64,000 bases of DNA, taken from Lomentospora prolificans. Taxonomy: Eukaryota > Ascomycota > Sordariomycetes > Microascales > Microascaceae. The position numbers and the translations under genes are program-made. The stretch is taken from contig JARFXM010000004.1 in NCBI GenBank assembly GCA_029532625.1, forward strand, positions 3,348,001 to 3,412,000. Direction: 5' to 3'. Positions 10,839 to 22,844 of this stretch are shown one piece after another. The notes beneath the pieces were generated by a model. It ran no database searches, was not told the DNA's origin, and saw nothing but the letters and a program-made list of their open reading frames with translations. The number at the start of each line of letters is the position of its first letter. Position 1 is the first letter of the stretch.

Positions 10839-12161
10839 TCAAGTTCTCCAAACCTCGCTACCCACATCTAGAAACTTACCACCAATAATATTCATGGGCA
10901 CACTAACTGCCTGGTCTTTGGCTTGGTGGATCTCAGGCTCTTGAGTTTTTTCCCACCCGATAGTGAACTTTTGTAGCTGCGATGAGACTTTGGTCTTTCC
11001 TTTGACCTCTCTAGGCTCACAACAGTCACAGGGATATCCAAGCCTAGACTCATAGCATGGAATATCTCTTAGGTACTCGAAACCGGGAGCGTCTGCCAGG
11101 ATCTTGCGCACGCCTCCAACAATATCAAACTTGGCGAGTGCTCGTGTAGCCTCGGGTCGAAGCGGGCTGCGAGCAATAGCTGAGAAAGCCATCGTGCCGT
11201 TTCCGGGCGAAACTAAATCGTGCGTGCCACTTTTCACGTCGACTGGCATCTCCAGTATCATCACGCCGCCATTAGCATTGCCAGAGGCGCTTTTTGGATA
11301 CTCGGTCTCCCTCTTGGTACCAGAAGGCCCAACAACGCATCGCTGAGTCGAGTAGATTGGTTGGCTGCTCAGATGATCCTCCTTGGCCGTTCTAGAGAAG
11401 AGGCCGCTCTTTAGTTCGTGTCCGATGGGCAGCAGGGGGATGCCCGCGGCACCGGAATGCTGCGAATGAATATTTATCTGATCTCTCGGGGAGACCACGA
11501 GGCGGCGTCCATAGTATTCGATCGAGTCGATGGCATACTCCCACTCTTGAATGAGTGAAGTGCTCCAGTCTACACCCAGACACGTGCGACCATGCGCCAG
11601 AAGGAAATCACCGAATGGGTAGACCTGCCCGCAGCAAGCCCAACCAAAGTGTTCCCAGAGATTAGTCAGTACCGCCTTTTTCTGCTCGAAAGTGGATGCG
11701 TAGTCAGGCAGGTCGATGTTGAACAATTGCTGGCCTGCCCTATAGAGGCTCCCGCCAGACCAAGCCACTCTGTTTTTTCCCCAAGCAACAGTCGCAATGA
11801 GACAATCGCGGCACATGCTGTGCTCGCAGGCAAGGCGATGCATCGAGTGGTAGTAGTCTCGGCGACCGCATTTGGTGCATTCTTCCGTCAAAGCCTCACT
11901 GAAGGCGATGTCGATGCAATCAGATAAGTCTTCATCCAGTTCATGGTCCATAGCCGATGGATCCATGACTAACTGACTTGGCATTTGCATGCCAAGGGCG
12001 GTAGTGCTGGCGAAGACGTCGCCGTCGACTAGTCTAGCATAGCATTCATGATAATCCTCATACGGGGTGACGTGGGCATCACCATGGATGTCTAGGAATG
12101 GGAACGTTTTGACGAGACCACGGTCCAGGATTTCATAAATCGAGGGATCGACATACGCCAT
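10839..12161 (-). CDS. RING/IBR-like zinc-binding protein (hypothetical)
   Basis: A single open exon gives 440 residues from the ATG at 12161. The frame stays open another 55 codons upstream to 12326 but has no ATG there, so an upstream spliced exon is possible. A cysteine/histidine cluster near residues 90-120 reads CTKCGRRDYYHSMHRLACEH then CRDC, the spacing of a RING-type zinc knuckle. About 75 residues later GWACCGQVYP resembles the paired Cys of IBR-type segments. A further CDCCEP motif lies near the C-terminus. This layout recalls the many fungal RING/IBR-like proteins that may act as ubiquitin ligases. The second zinc ligand set is incomplete, so enzymatic activity is uncertain. The rest of the protein is unlike anything I recognise. 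Confidence 0.6.
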   Translation of the reverse strand: MAYVDPSIYEILDRGLVKTFPFLDIHGDAHVTPYEDYHECYARLVDGDVFASTTALGMQMPSQLVMDPSAMDHELDEDLSDCIDIAFSEALTEECTKCGRRDYYHSMHRLACEHSMCRDCLIATVAWGKNRVAWSGGSLYRAGQQLFNIDLPDYASTFEQKKAVLTNLWEHFGWACCGQVYPFGDFLLAHGRTCLGVDWSTSLIQEWEYAIDSIEYYGRRLVVSPRDQINIHSQHSGAAGIPLLPIGHELKSGLFSRTAKEDHLSSQPIYSTQRCVVGPSGTKRETEYPKSASGNANGGVMILEMPVDVKSGTHDLVSPGNGTMAFSAIARSPLRPEATRALAKFDIVGGVRKILADAPGFEYLRDIPCYESRLGYPCDCCEPREVKGKTKVSSQLQKFTIGWEKTQEPEIHQAKDQAVSVPMNIIGGKFLDVGSEVWRT

Positions 12162-13921
12162 ACTGATGCGTGTGTGATGGATTTGAAGATGGTCCAAGTT
12201 GGGTGTGATATCACCGGAGAGAATACCGGATAGATCTTTGGCGAGAGCCTTTGATGGGAGACCTGGGGGACTTGGGAGACACGAGGCCCGGCTTCCTCCA
12301 TAAACCAGTCGAGGACCCACACTCAAACTCCTTCAGTTTGTTAAGCTTTCGCTGGTGATAGAGAGGGGTATGATGCCGGTCCTAACCAGAAGATAAGAGA
12401 TTAGAGACGGCGTTCCTAGATCCTTGTTTTCGCCGCAGAACTTACTTGGTAACGACGGTTCGAATATGGGTTGGCTCGAATGCGGAAACGCCTTGGCCTG
12501 ACTAGCTGTCTTAGAAGAGAGCAAGGCTCGATGACGAGTAGCCCGAACAGCAGGTTGTCGGCAGGATACGGTAAGATGTTTCCGTCGCGATTTTGGGACG
12601 TTGATTCAGAAACGATGAGTTTGACTGTTTAAGAGTCAGGATAGTGTTTTTTGAAAGGATTCGATTGTGTGATGGGAGAGTGCTGAAGAAAATGTTAGAA
12701 GAAGATGTGAAGTGGAAGAAACCTGGGGATGCCCCGAGATATACGCCTTCCTTACGTACACCAAACCTGCTGTGGAAGTCCAGGGAACGCTATATTTCTA
12801 CGCATTCTTGAAACTAGAAAGTAGTGGGAAGAAATGCCTGGTTAGGGCCATGAAATGGGCAGACGAAGAGGGAATTAAGGTTTGCAGCCTAGTATCGAGG
12901 AGCCGACGAAGGAAGGAGCAATGGAAGTTGATATATATATATATATATATGCTATTCAGAAGGCTTGCTCCTATTCATGAGCTTGTATTCAGAGCCATCC
13001 CACGGCGCGATGTTCCTGGACTCAGCCCATGTCGTGCTCTGGAAGGGGAGCAGCTCTGAAGATGACTCGAAGCCATCCATCGGCATCTCAGTTCCACCCA
13101 ACACTAAACCGCCTAAGAGAGGCATATTAGCGGAAGGTCGACACCAATTTTGGAGGAATACATCGGTTTCTCACCCTTTAGGCACAGATAGTAGTCTGAG
13201 AACACCAAGTTAATATACGAAGTATACCCTTGGTCAGGGGTGGAAAAGACCGGAAGTCACGACCGGGTTGGTGGTCCCACTCCGGCGACGGCGCTCCGGC
13301 ACTTAAGGGCCGCTAACACCTAGATGGTGCCATTGGTTCCCAGTATAGTAAGCAATTGAGCCCTCCAGGTTCCCTTTTTGTCTGCGCGGTGCGCGACGAA
13401 GCGAGAGCTTATTTCCTGCTATGCACGGGATCGAGGTATCATGTGCCCTCTCTTACTAATATCTTGGCGAGAGGTTGACGAAAGTCAAAACTGCGCTGGC
13501 AAAGGCGCAGGTCTGGAGCTTCCGTGCATTGGGCATTCTAGAAACAGGAACAATTACAGATGCCTGTTTGGTTTAGATTCGAATGATAAAGGATGCTTGT
13601 TCTTTGACAGGATGAATGACTTTGAAAGCATGAATGGATTGACTTGAAGCCAGAAACAAGAACAGTCTATTACAAGATGTAGACTTTGGAAAGAATAGGG
13701 CGCTGTTATATGAGCCTGGAAAACTCTAGGATGCGGGTAGATCGAGAGTGTGGCGAATCCTCTCTATCCTCATCTATCAAATCCAACCAAACAGCGCCTA
13801 ATCTCTAGGGCAGGGGGTTTGTGTAATACCGAAACACCAAGATGCTGGAAGTCCAGCCAGTTCGTGAAGAGAAAGGTATGGTGGGCCTCTAAAAAGGGCC
13901 CTGCAGATGAAACCCGGCCCC
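12162..13921. other. Intergenic region upstream of the RING-like gene
   Basis: It includes the open but ATG-less extension 12162-12326 and a TA microsatellite at 12931. Other ORFs are short and without motifs. Confidence 0.35.
12931..12950. repeat. (AT)n microsatellite
   Basis: Ten uninterrupted AT units. A similar tract lies at 63380. Confidence 0.9.
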
Positions 13922-15095
13922 TCAACACACTTCCCATAGAGGGCGCGGCAGGTCGGGTATCCGCCTGGCTCCAGAGCGTTTGCACGGAGGCTTGAGTCCG
14001 ACATAAACGACTCGCCGGCTGGGGTTCCCAACGGTCACCGACTTTGACTCAAGACCATAGTAGTCCGAGATGGAATGCGTCAGCCATCGTCTACGCACAT
14101 GGTTAGCAAACGTATATAAGACCATGTGTGGAGGATCAAAGGGCATACTTTAGTGCTGCTGCGTCATCTTCGGTCTGGGACTCATAGACCATGCCAACCT
14201 CGACTTTTCCATTAGCCATCTCTTTCCTGGCCCTCTTCCATCCACTGTCCTTCTCTAGGGTCGTGGAATTCCTCCCGGAAAAGAGGATCTCTTCTTCATC
14301 GTCATCTTCGCTGCTGTCAGACTTCTCACCCCTCTGCTCGATGACGTATCGCCGAACGGGGTCCTCCAACGCGCGCACCCATGTCTTGACAACGGGAAGT
14401 CTCTTGGCGCTTTCTCGGAGATCCCTCGAGACTTCGCCGGGACAAAGGCCGGTTGCGCTGCCGTTCTTCCTCTGCTGGCGCTTGCGGGCTGATTGCAGGG
14501 CCAAAGTCTTTTCTTCTATGCGCTGACGCACGCCCCTATCCCAGTATTGAGCGATATGGTACGGAACGTCGCTGACGGGGTGGGTCGCTCGTGGTAGGTA
14601 GTCGATTGGTAACGGGGGCTGCGCGTTTGGAACGCCGACGAGATGGTCTACCCAGGAACACAACTGAATCAGCATGGCCGTGACTCCCGCCAGTAATTAT
14701 TAGCCCGGGAACATATTAGGGAATGTTTTACCATTCTCCCATCTCCTCCTCTGTCTGCTTCCCTCTTTTCCCTTGCGCAGCTCTTCCCTCCTCTTCAGGC
14801 TGTCTCTCGCTGAGGGTGGTCTCCTCGGTGGCAAAACATCATCCGCACCCTCGTGCCGAATTCCTTTGGGCTTCTTCGCCGGCTCATCAAGAGCGATGGT
14901 AAGCAGAGTACCCGTACCCCGTGCGACGGGTGACACACTGAGCGAGGCCAAGGCTGAGATAGTCCAGGCTTCTATGTCGATTGGGGTCGTTGCAGTGGGG
15001 AACTGACTATGAGAGGGATGCGGCGCAGGCGTTGCCGGCGCATTCGGGTTGAGGGAGTCAGGAGGAGGAACGGCACTGTAATATCCTGGCGCCAT
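13922..15095 (-). CDS. R3H-associated N-terminal domain protein
   Basis: Three exons on the minus strand: 14732-15095, 14149-14647 and 13922-14090. Intron 1 (84 bp) has donor GTAAAA and acceptor GGGTAG. Intron 2 (58 bp) has donor GTATGC, branch TGCTAACC and acceptor GCGTAG. The product is 343 residues. The N-terminal third has the R3H-associated pattern: YYSAVPPPDSL, IDIEAWTISALASLSVSP, RDSLKRREELRKGKEGSRQR and, across the first splice, RRWENDHLVGV then AQPPLP. The third exon restores the R3H-type signature, an Arg and His separated by three residues (RWLTH), followed by SISDYYGLESKSVTVGNPSRR. R3H domains bind single-stranded nucleic acid; a nuclear or RNA-linked role is inferred. An acidic SSEDDDEEEI segment lies between. 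Splice phases agree throughout. Confidence 0.85.
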
Positions 15096-16508
15096 CTTTT
15101 TATCCCAAGTCAGATTCGCAGGCGTACTTTGAGGATTCTAGCCACGAATGGCGATTCGAGGACTGGAGGGCACGAGCTCAAGGCGCCCGCGAGGTTTATT
15201 TAGTGGCGAAGGGAGAGTGAGCCAATTCGCAACTAGGGGGCCGACGAATGCGCATGCGCAGCGGAATATGACGGACAAGATGATGAACAGCACGTGGCAA
15301 TCATCAGGCACACCGGTCAAACAGGCGAGGTTGGAGATGAAAGCTTGTTGCTGCTTCAACAACGACAGCCGCGGGGACCAAATTATGTGCGCGCTCTTTA
15401 TGAGAGAGAGTTATTCAGGATGACACACTCCACGAATAAAACCCCACCCTAATCCCGCACAACGCGCACAATGGAGTTCCGACCAATCGGATCGCTTGCG
15501 GGGAGCATGCATGCACTTTGCGGGATCTTGGATCTCACAGACAGTCTGCGCACCACCACCGTGATTAGTCGCCCAGCTGTGCAAATGAACGTCTGAAGCA
15601 ACCTTGATTGTCACTTTGCTTGTATTAGAACCGAGTCAATTTCGGCAGCTGTTTTACCAATATATCTGCAGCGTCATGGTATCCGTTGGCTTGACTTGAG
15701 TGGCAGTATCCACATTTGAATAGTCGTGGGGTTTAGTTGCTTTGTCAGACAGAACCGTTGACAACAACGTCGGCTTGAACAAACAGCTCCCCGTTTCCCA
15801 AACGCCATGATAGACAGGTATTATCCCGTCACACGCAAGCCGCAAGGCGATAGTTTGTTCATTATTCTTTTCTTCATTTATACATGCGCTGTAAGAGCTA
15901 TAGTAAAATGCCATGCCACGAACGAAAGGTGCAAGACTATTATATACAGGTTTGGGGACTGTCCTCCTTGACGCGACTTCCTCCAGGCCGTGTCTCGCCT
16001 GGAGAGCTTTAGCTGGAGGTGACTTGAAGTTGGGGGTAAATAAAAATGGCGAGACAGATATAGATGTGCCAGGAAAAAAAAGAAAAAAAGAGTAAGAGAA
16101 AAGAAAGAAAGAAAAGAAAAAGACGAATAGATGGAAAGGGTGAAAGAAACAGAAGAGGGAATCGCTTCCTCTCGAGCCATGTCCCGTACTGCACCCCCAA
16201 ACAAGGCTTCAATCCTGCTTTTCGTAAACCCGCCGGGTTCCAGCCGTAATCCATCCATCCATCAAAGCGAAATATACTGTACCAGGTGTATTCCCGACTC
16301 CACCATGCCATCTGCGATTTATAATGGCGACCAACTAAAATCAAGATGATGATGCCAATGAACTAGAAGCAAACTCCCTTCGCCAGCTTTCCCACCCGAT
16401 TTGGTATCCTGTCGCTAAATTTGGAATCTTGTGACGAAGCACACACACACACATAAAAAAAGTGAGAATCGAGAGAGGCAACTATACCCTCAACCTCCCG
16501 CGCATTGC
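15096..16508. other. Intergenic region with polypurine tract
   Basis: The 5' flank of the R3H-associated gene and the 3' flank of the PAN-domain gene. A nearly pure A/G run lies at about 16070-16124. No gene is supported. Confidence 0.4.
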
Positions 16509-17751
16509 TCACTCATTACTCCTAAACAGCCCCGTCATTGGCCTTTGTACCTCCGTAGTGGTCTCCCTCAGCGCCACCTTGCCGCCCTTGACCTCGTAGA
16601 CGGGGATCGACCTGCCGTCGCTAGAGTTTAGCCTCTGCATCGAGCTCGTCCTTGAAGATCCCATAACGCCCTTCTCGCCCTCCATGGGTGGCGCCCTCTT
16701 CCTAGCTCCTCCAAACATGGACCACGATCCGCCAGAGGAAGTGCTCTTGCTGTTGTTTCTCCTCTTGCGGAACATGATGACGAGAACGATGACGACGAGG
16801 ACGGCGGCGATGCCACCAACGACGGGGGCGGCTACCCACGAGAGGCTCGCGCCATTGTTAGGGCTGTCCTGCTGGGACTCGGCAGCAGAATCAGCGGGAA
16901 CTGTTACGACCTGCGTGACGCTGACAACGGGATTTCCATTGGCGGGGGTGCCGCCCTGCGAAATGTCGTTAGCCGGAGTCGGATTAGCCACCGCCGCATC
17001 GCCGGTCCCTGATGCGATGGCGTTGTTGGCGGGGACGATAGTCATGAAGCCGTTTGGTGTCGCGGATCCGGCTTGCGGTGCCGAGTTCTGAAAGTAAAAC
17101 GTTGTTAGTAAATGCGGCTTGCATATCCAAACACGTGAGGGCAGAGGTTGGGATAACTCTTACAGCAGCGTTAAAAACTCCGGTATCCACTCCATCCACG
17201 AAACTAATGGCACCATCAAGAACCGCCGACTTGAGATAGCAATTGTTGAAGCCTCTGGACATCGACGCCTCGAAAGAGAAGGCCACACAGCCTCCCATGG
17301 TCGCACAATCGGCCGCACATCCGTCAAACGTTGTGTGATGCTTCTGAACAATGTCTCCGCCGTTCACTACCTGCCCACACATGGCCTCGAAAGAGCCCGA
17401 GCTGCCTTGAGCGAGCTGCCTTCCATTGCGGCACGCTGTCTGGATCAGCGTGGGATACTGCGCCCTTCCGGAATCGACTAGACGGCTCTGCCGTGTCGCG
17501 ATCTCGCCACCTTCGGTAGGCAGCCCGTACAGTTGGCAGCCGTCGGTTTCGCTGTAGTTGATACCCTCGCACCGAGGGTGGAAGGTGCCGCAAAAGTCGG
17601 CACATTGGGTAAGTGAAGTAGCTTCAGGTACGGTTCCAATAACATCCCCTTCGAGGGCAACTCCGCACGACAGGACGACCTTGAGAGTGGCTCCTACTTC
17701 CTGGCCGTCAGCTCCCGGACAGGGAGGGCTGCTGCGTCGCTCCAGGCGCAT
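16509..17751 (-). CDS. PAN/Apple-domain single-pass membrane protein
   Basis: Exons 17164-17751 and 16509-17087 flank a 76-bp phase-0 intron (GTAAGA donor, TTTACTAAC branch, TTTCAG acceptor). From the ATG at 17751 the product is 388 residues. Two cysteine-rich repeats (for example CADFCGTFHPRCEGINY and CAADCATMGGCVAFSF) have the PAN/Apple spacing used for protein or sugar binding outside the cell. A Ser/Asn/Gly-rich stalk follows, then one membrane helix (VVGGIAAVLVVIVLVIMF) and a stop-transfer RKRR. The cytoplasmic tail is about 80 residues. Such a type I protein needs a signal peptide, but this reading frame lacks one. A good candidate (FPTLISPFLFFLLLSRCAW) lies in another frame just upstream, ending in TAG near 17694. 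So the 5' end is either frameshifted or wrongly sequenced, or has an exon I did not find. Confidence 0.8.
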
Positions 17752-20600
17752 CGCGAAAGAAGTAGAAAGAAGAGGAAAGGGGAAATGAGTGTCGGGAAGA
17801 GTTGGGTTTCCCAGAAACGAAGGTAAGGCCGGAATTTTTTGCTTGAAATGCGGTGACCTAGAACCGCCGGCAGGTTCAACAAAGGATTCGGTTGAAAAAA
17901 GAAGCTAAGGAGTGTGAGTATGTACTATGTACGCGAAGACGAACCAAAAGTTGGAAAGAGGGAAAAGAGAAAAATAAGGGAAAGGAGTGTGTGTGGAGAG
18001 AGAGGCGATGAGCAGTGTTTAAACGAGATGGACAACTGTGGTTATGCAGGAGATAAGTGGCAGATCTAAGGAATGAAGCTTTAAATGGAGGGAATGTAGT
18101 TGAAACTCTTCAAAAACGGAAGCGAACGAATTCAATTAACCGCACCAGATATCCACAGCTAACGCGAAGAGAAAGAGAGCGTGGGGAAACATGGAGAGAA
18201 GCGGGAAGGAATCATCGCACCAGATGTAAGTCGTCGTTGGTACACTACTTCTTTTAAGATGGTACCAAGACGGAATGACGAGTATGCGAGAATGGCACTG
18301 CAGCATCCGGGAACGTTTCTCCAAACTTATCCATCTACGCCCCACCCCCGGAGAAAGAATGGTGTTCGAGGAGACTCGGACCAAGGAAAAAGAAAAAAGA
18401 AATCCCCGAAGCCAATGGAGGGCATCGGATGGCATGGGTCATGGATCATAACCACTTGCCTCACGCCTCGCAGGCTGTCGAATCGCGCGGTGCACCCCCA
18501 CCACATGAAATTCCGACGTTTCTTTTTCAGGCGTCTGACCTATTGGGGCCGCCGACAACCAGCTTGCGAGACGAGATCGGCTCGAGCCGCGTGACGGCTC
18601 AGTGTCGTCGCGGGGTCCCGTGGTTGGCTTGATTTGTCGGGCCTTGAGACGTTGCCGTTCCTGCGTCTTGTTCCACCCTGTCGATCACGACTGGCTGAGG
18701 CGTTGGATGTGCACACTTAAGGCTGATCAAGGGAGACCCCTGGGCCTTTGTCGTCAGGTACCGCTGGCTTGTCTCTCTCTGCTGGGGAGCACAGGAAACA
18801 AGTTTCAATCCGACAAAAAACATGCGTGTGACTATGACTTCGACATTGGAAGAAAAAGGACATGATCGGTAGATACGCGAGATTGATCTGGGTGCGACGT
18901 TTTCACTATTGTGGTTGTGCAGATGAGCCAGACGCCAAGCCAGCCACGGTTAATGCGATGATGCAGACGAGGGAGCTCGGTACATGAAGGTGTAAATGCA
19001 GTTCCCCTAGAATCCTAAAAGCCTCTTTTGCTTGGTGGTTTGTCTCGGATACCTCCGAAAGGGTGGGATTGAAAATTGATGGAACCCTAGGAATGAAGAA
19101 TTCCATGCTCTCTAGCTGGCTTGTCAAAAGAGGGAAAAATCTACGAAGGTATGAACATGCAGACACGCAGGTAATATAAGCTAGAAAAGATATATTAGTC
19201 CCAAGAGAGAATGTAATTAATCTCGAAGAGGAAAGAAGAGCTGGGTTTGGATTTGCATATTCGCCGCAGATGTATTGACAGTTATAAGAGTCGCTCTGCA
19301 CCCAAACTGTGTGATAGATTGGGATAGTATCAGAAAGAGTATTCTAGACCTCTGCTCTATGAGCCTGCGCCTAGTAGCGTCCGATTGAAAGAAGATCTTC
19401 CATTGGTAGTAGACTGTTTTATTACATGCTAGATGTATTCTTCCAACTCTGGGTCCACCAAAGCTGCAACACAACAGCCCCTGTCCCTACATGACAACAT
19501 GAACATTAACCTTGCAGGAAAAATGCCAACTCGTACCCGTGCTACCCTATATTTAGGCGGATGACAATTGAGACTCAAAGGGAAAGACACCCAGAGGGAA
19601 GGAAGAAAAAAAGGGCAGGTCAAAGAGAAAGGGAGGGTTCTACCCGTGGAACCGGTTCACGGAGACAGATCTCGGAGCTGTCAGATACCAAACATTGAGT
19701 CGAGGTCAACGCGGGTGGCACATTGACGATATCCAACAATCGAAGCATTTTGGAACACCCGCTCTTGCTTCTCCCCCCAGCCCCCGGACTCGAACCTGAG
19801 AACTAGTACTTTTGGGGAAACTCATAATATTGAAATTATCGGAAAACAATTTATGGCGCCCATGACTTGTATATCCTTGCGCTCGGACTGTCAGGATTAA
19901 GCGCCCAGCCAAAGTGGAGAGAGAGAGATAGACAGAGACACGAGCAGACTGCTACTGATGTGCATGAAGACACACTGGTCTTTCACACCATTCTGGAGTC
20001 AGTATCTCTTCACCCTTGGATGTTTCTGTCGAGAGAGCGCCACGCCTAGTGGCAAGACACCCCCTACTGAGTTACCAGGCCTGGGAAAGGGAGAGAGAAC
20101 CAGCTGATCCGGGGCAGGACTGGTGGCATGTCTGGCACTGGTTCGACAGTCTTGCGGTATCGGCCATAGGCCATCCTAGGAATAAACCACAGTTTTGGCG
20201 TAGAAGGCGCAACGTGAGAAAAAGAGTAATGTATCAGTCTTAGAAGATTTTCCAAAAACTAGCCAGCCGTGATCCCCAAACTTCCATCGCTCTAATAGGT
20301 CGATCCATAAAAAAAATTGAAGAATGAAAAACATGCCTAGAGTTACAATAGTACATCGCCAAAACTCTTGCCTCTGGCTCCTGAATCTCGCCTCGGAGAA
20401 ATCCTACAGATGCGCGCCCTCGAAACCATGGTGTGCCAGAGGACGGTAGGGACAGTGTCAGAGTGCAGATGCGCGTGCAAAGGCTATAAAGCGGAAAGTG
20501 TAAAAGAACGACACAAGGAGAAGGTGAATTTACCCGCACCATGCGATTTCAAAGAAAATTTCCGAAAACGACAAAATCGGGAAGATAAAAGAGTGTGTGT
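17752..20600. other. Intergenic region, 2.8 kb
   Basis: It contains the promoter of the PAN-domain gene and the 3' flank of the PQ-loop gene. No ORF shows coding character. A sequence near 19785-19800 resembles a tRNA T-arm on the minus strand but does not fold into a tRNA. Confidence 0.4.
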
Positions 20601-21882
20601 CTAGTGCCGTGTTGAGTTGTACGAGGTGCGGTGCTTATGGGCGTTCCCTATGCCGCCTGGTTTCAGCAGCGGTTGGGTTTCCCGCTCCACTTGCCTCTCT
20701 TCCCTGGCTTGAAGACGCTCAAACTCCTCGGGTGTGTCTGCGTACCGCTCAGGATGGGCGGTATATGGTCCTGGTAATCCCTCCTCCCAACCCTCCGAGT
20801 AGGTTCTGTTCGGACCAGGTCGTTGTGGTCCATACACGGGGCTACGTGGTGGCGAGGAGACGACTTCTGATGGCCTATTGTATTCGTAGTAGACTCCCAT
20901 CACAAGAACGATGCCTTGCATGACAGCCGTCAAAAGAAAGATGGACCAGGTGCTCCAACCCTCCCATCCGAGTCGTGTGAACAGACTCGCAGCAAATACA
21001 AAACCGCCAGGCGTCTGTATGCACATCATGGGGATACTTAGACTCCCCACGTGCTTAAGGGTATATGTCGTACGGATCTGAGGTATGTACTGTACGGCAG
21101 CAAGGGCGCTGGCCATCATCCCGAGCAGATTGGCCCAGATTTGAAGCTTCCCTGGGACAGCAATAGTAATTATCCCAGTTATGGCTATGACAAGGAGGCC
21201 GTGAGCAAGGCATCCCGCGCCAACAAGAACGGCCGTTTGCCATTTGGGCTGCTCCTCAGTCAGTTCCTCGGCAGGCACTCGTGCTTGGTCGTATCGGAAG
21301 AACACAAGAAAGAGGACGAGGCTATCCGTGAAGAAAGAGGTTAGCACATGTGCGAGTTACAAGACGTGGGCGATAACGGAGTAGCAGGGGCGGGCAGGTG
21401 ATCAAGCAGAGCAAGGAGGGGGGAAATCCGTTTGAACTCACATTAGCGAGAAGCAGATCCACTGCACACCTAACTGCGCAATGCCGAGGAGGCCAGCCAA
21501 GCATTCAAATGTTTCAACCTCTTTGCAACACGCTATGTCTTGCCGCGACGGCTCCACGGTAAGTATCGCTGCGAAGCCAGACGTGGCCGATGTCGTTCCC
21601 AGCAGGATAAAGTAGGGCGAGATGCCTTCCGAGGTTCTGCGTGCTATGATTCGATAGTGTTGGGGTAGGTACGAGACGAGGAGGCCTATGACAATGATTC
21701 TGCGCTTTGTTAGCCCTGTTTACTCTGTCATCGGAACCTCCGGTCCCAAAAATGACCGATCGCCAAGGGGAAAGAACGTACATGGAAACAACCAGATTGA
21801 CGTAGTTTGGATCCCTCATCTTGGAACACCTATCATTCATCCCAAAGAGCACATGCTCTACGGTTGGGCTGCGGGAAGCCAT
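20601..21882 (-). CDS. PQ-loop repeat membrane protein
   Basis: Three exons: 21782-21882, 21442-21699 and 20601-21321. The introns are 82 bp (GTACGT..GCGCAG with GGCTAACA branch) and 120 bp (GTGAGT..GGATAG with TGCTAACC branch). Phases agree, giving 359 residues. Two PQ-loop motifs are visible: GLLVSYLPQHYRII near residue 40 and ALAAVQYIPQIRTTYTL near residue 205. Each sits between hydrophobic helices; about seven helices can be counted. After the last helix comes a roughly 95-residue cytosolic tail rich in Pro, Glu and Arg, ending LLKPGG..SYNSTRH. PQ-loop proteins include lysosomal or vacuolar amino-acid exporters and Golgi/endosome lipid regulators. The substrate of this fungal subgroup is not known to me. 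Confidence 0.85.
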
Positions 21883-22844
21883 CTTGACCTCGTAACGAAC
21901 AACACGCTATGGCTTTCTAGCGTGTTGAAGCGTTTGGGATAGTCGAAGGGCAGCCTGATTGTGGTCGTGACAGGAATGACGACGGCGGGAATGGTGGGGT
22001 TTGAAACAAGAACGATGAGAGCTTCTTGACGCGAAGAGACGGAGCTTGAGGCGGCTGGGCAATATATATTGCTTTCTTGCACTCAGACCCGAGGCCTCGC
22101 ACCAGTAGCGATTTTTCGCCTCCGATTGCTGACTTGAATCGACCGTCGCGGGTGTTTGATGAAGTGCATGTGTAGGCCGTTGTTGCCCGTACTTGTCTGG
22201 CCGCACACTGAAGCTGGGCTGAAGTGAGACAATCAAATGAATCCGGGGGTTCCTTTTCGCACTGATTGCTGGCTGGCCATTGATACCTGGCGCTGACACT
22301 GACCTATTATGGCTGGCGTTGCTCGTTTGGTGCAGCTGATTGTTTACGGGCTCCACTGGCGCACTGACACACTGGCGCACTGGTGCCTTCCCGCTGGCCA
22401 AGGCACAGGTCTATTAGCGCCCCCCAAAGCACTGGGTGTATCCACTATTAATAACATCATCGATGAGCGAGCATGAATGCATCCGCCACATAATTGGCTT
22501 TCACTCGCCACATGCACGCAAGCCTCACGTCTACTGGAACCAGAACCGCCAGAATCCGCAATCCCGGGAATATGCTGTGCCTGTTCCGGTCCGTCACATA
22601 TGACAGACTTTATGTCGCTACCCTTGTGGAGTGGCCTTCTGCTTGGATCTTCACCGTCGCTCGCTAATAGTCATCCTGACCAGCAACCTGCTTATCGCGC
22701 CTCAGGGCTCTCTCCTCCATCAAGCCCAATCTGGTCAACAGACATGGCATAGCATCTGCTTTGATGAATCTTTCGTCGTCAACTGAGGCCTAGACCTTAA
22801 CATTGGGTGTGTCGGAGAACCGGTCGTCGACGCAAGCCCATAAG
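21883..22844. other. Divergent intergenic region (PQ-loop / WD40 genes)
   Basis: Shared upstream region of two divergent genes. A short imperfect repeat of CTGGCGCACTG occurs at about 22354-22380. No additional gene is seen. Confidence 0.4.

Noticed and set aside
19770..19860. tRNA-like T-arm (GGACTCGAACC) on the minus strand
   Set aside because: The T-stem has a mismatch and no matching acceptor stem or D-arm is found within 70-90 bases.
21907..22401. 164-codon minus-strand ORF upstream of the PQ-loop gene
   Set aside because: Low-complexity Ser/Arg-rich translation with no homology that I recognise, in a divergent promoter region.
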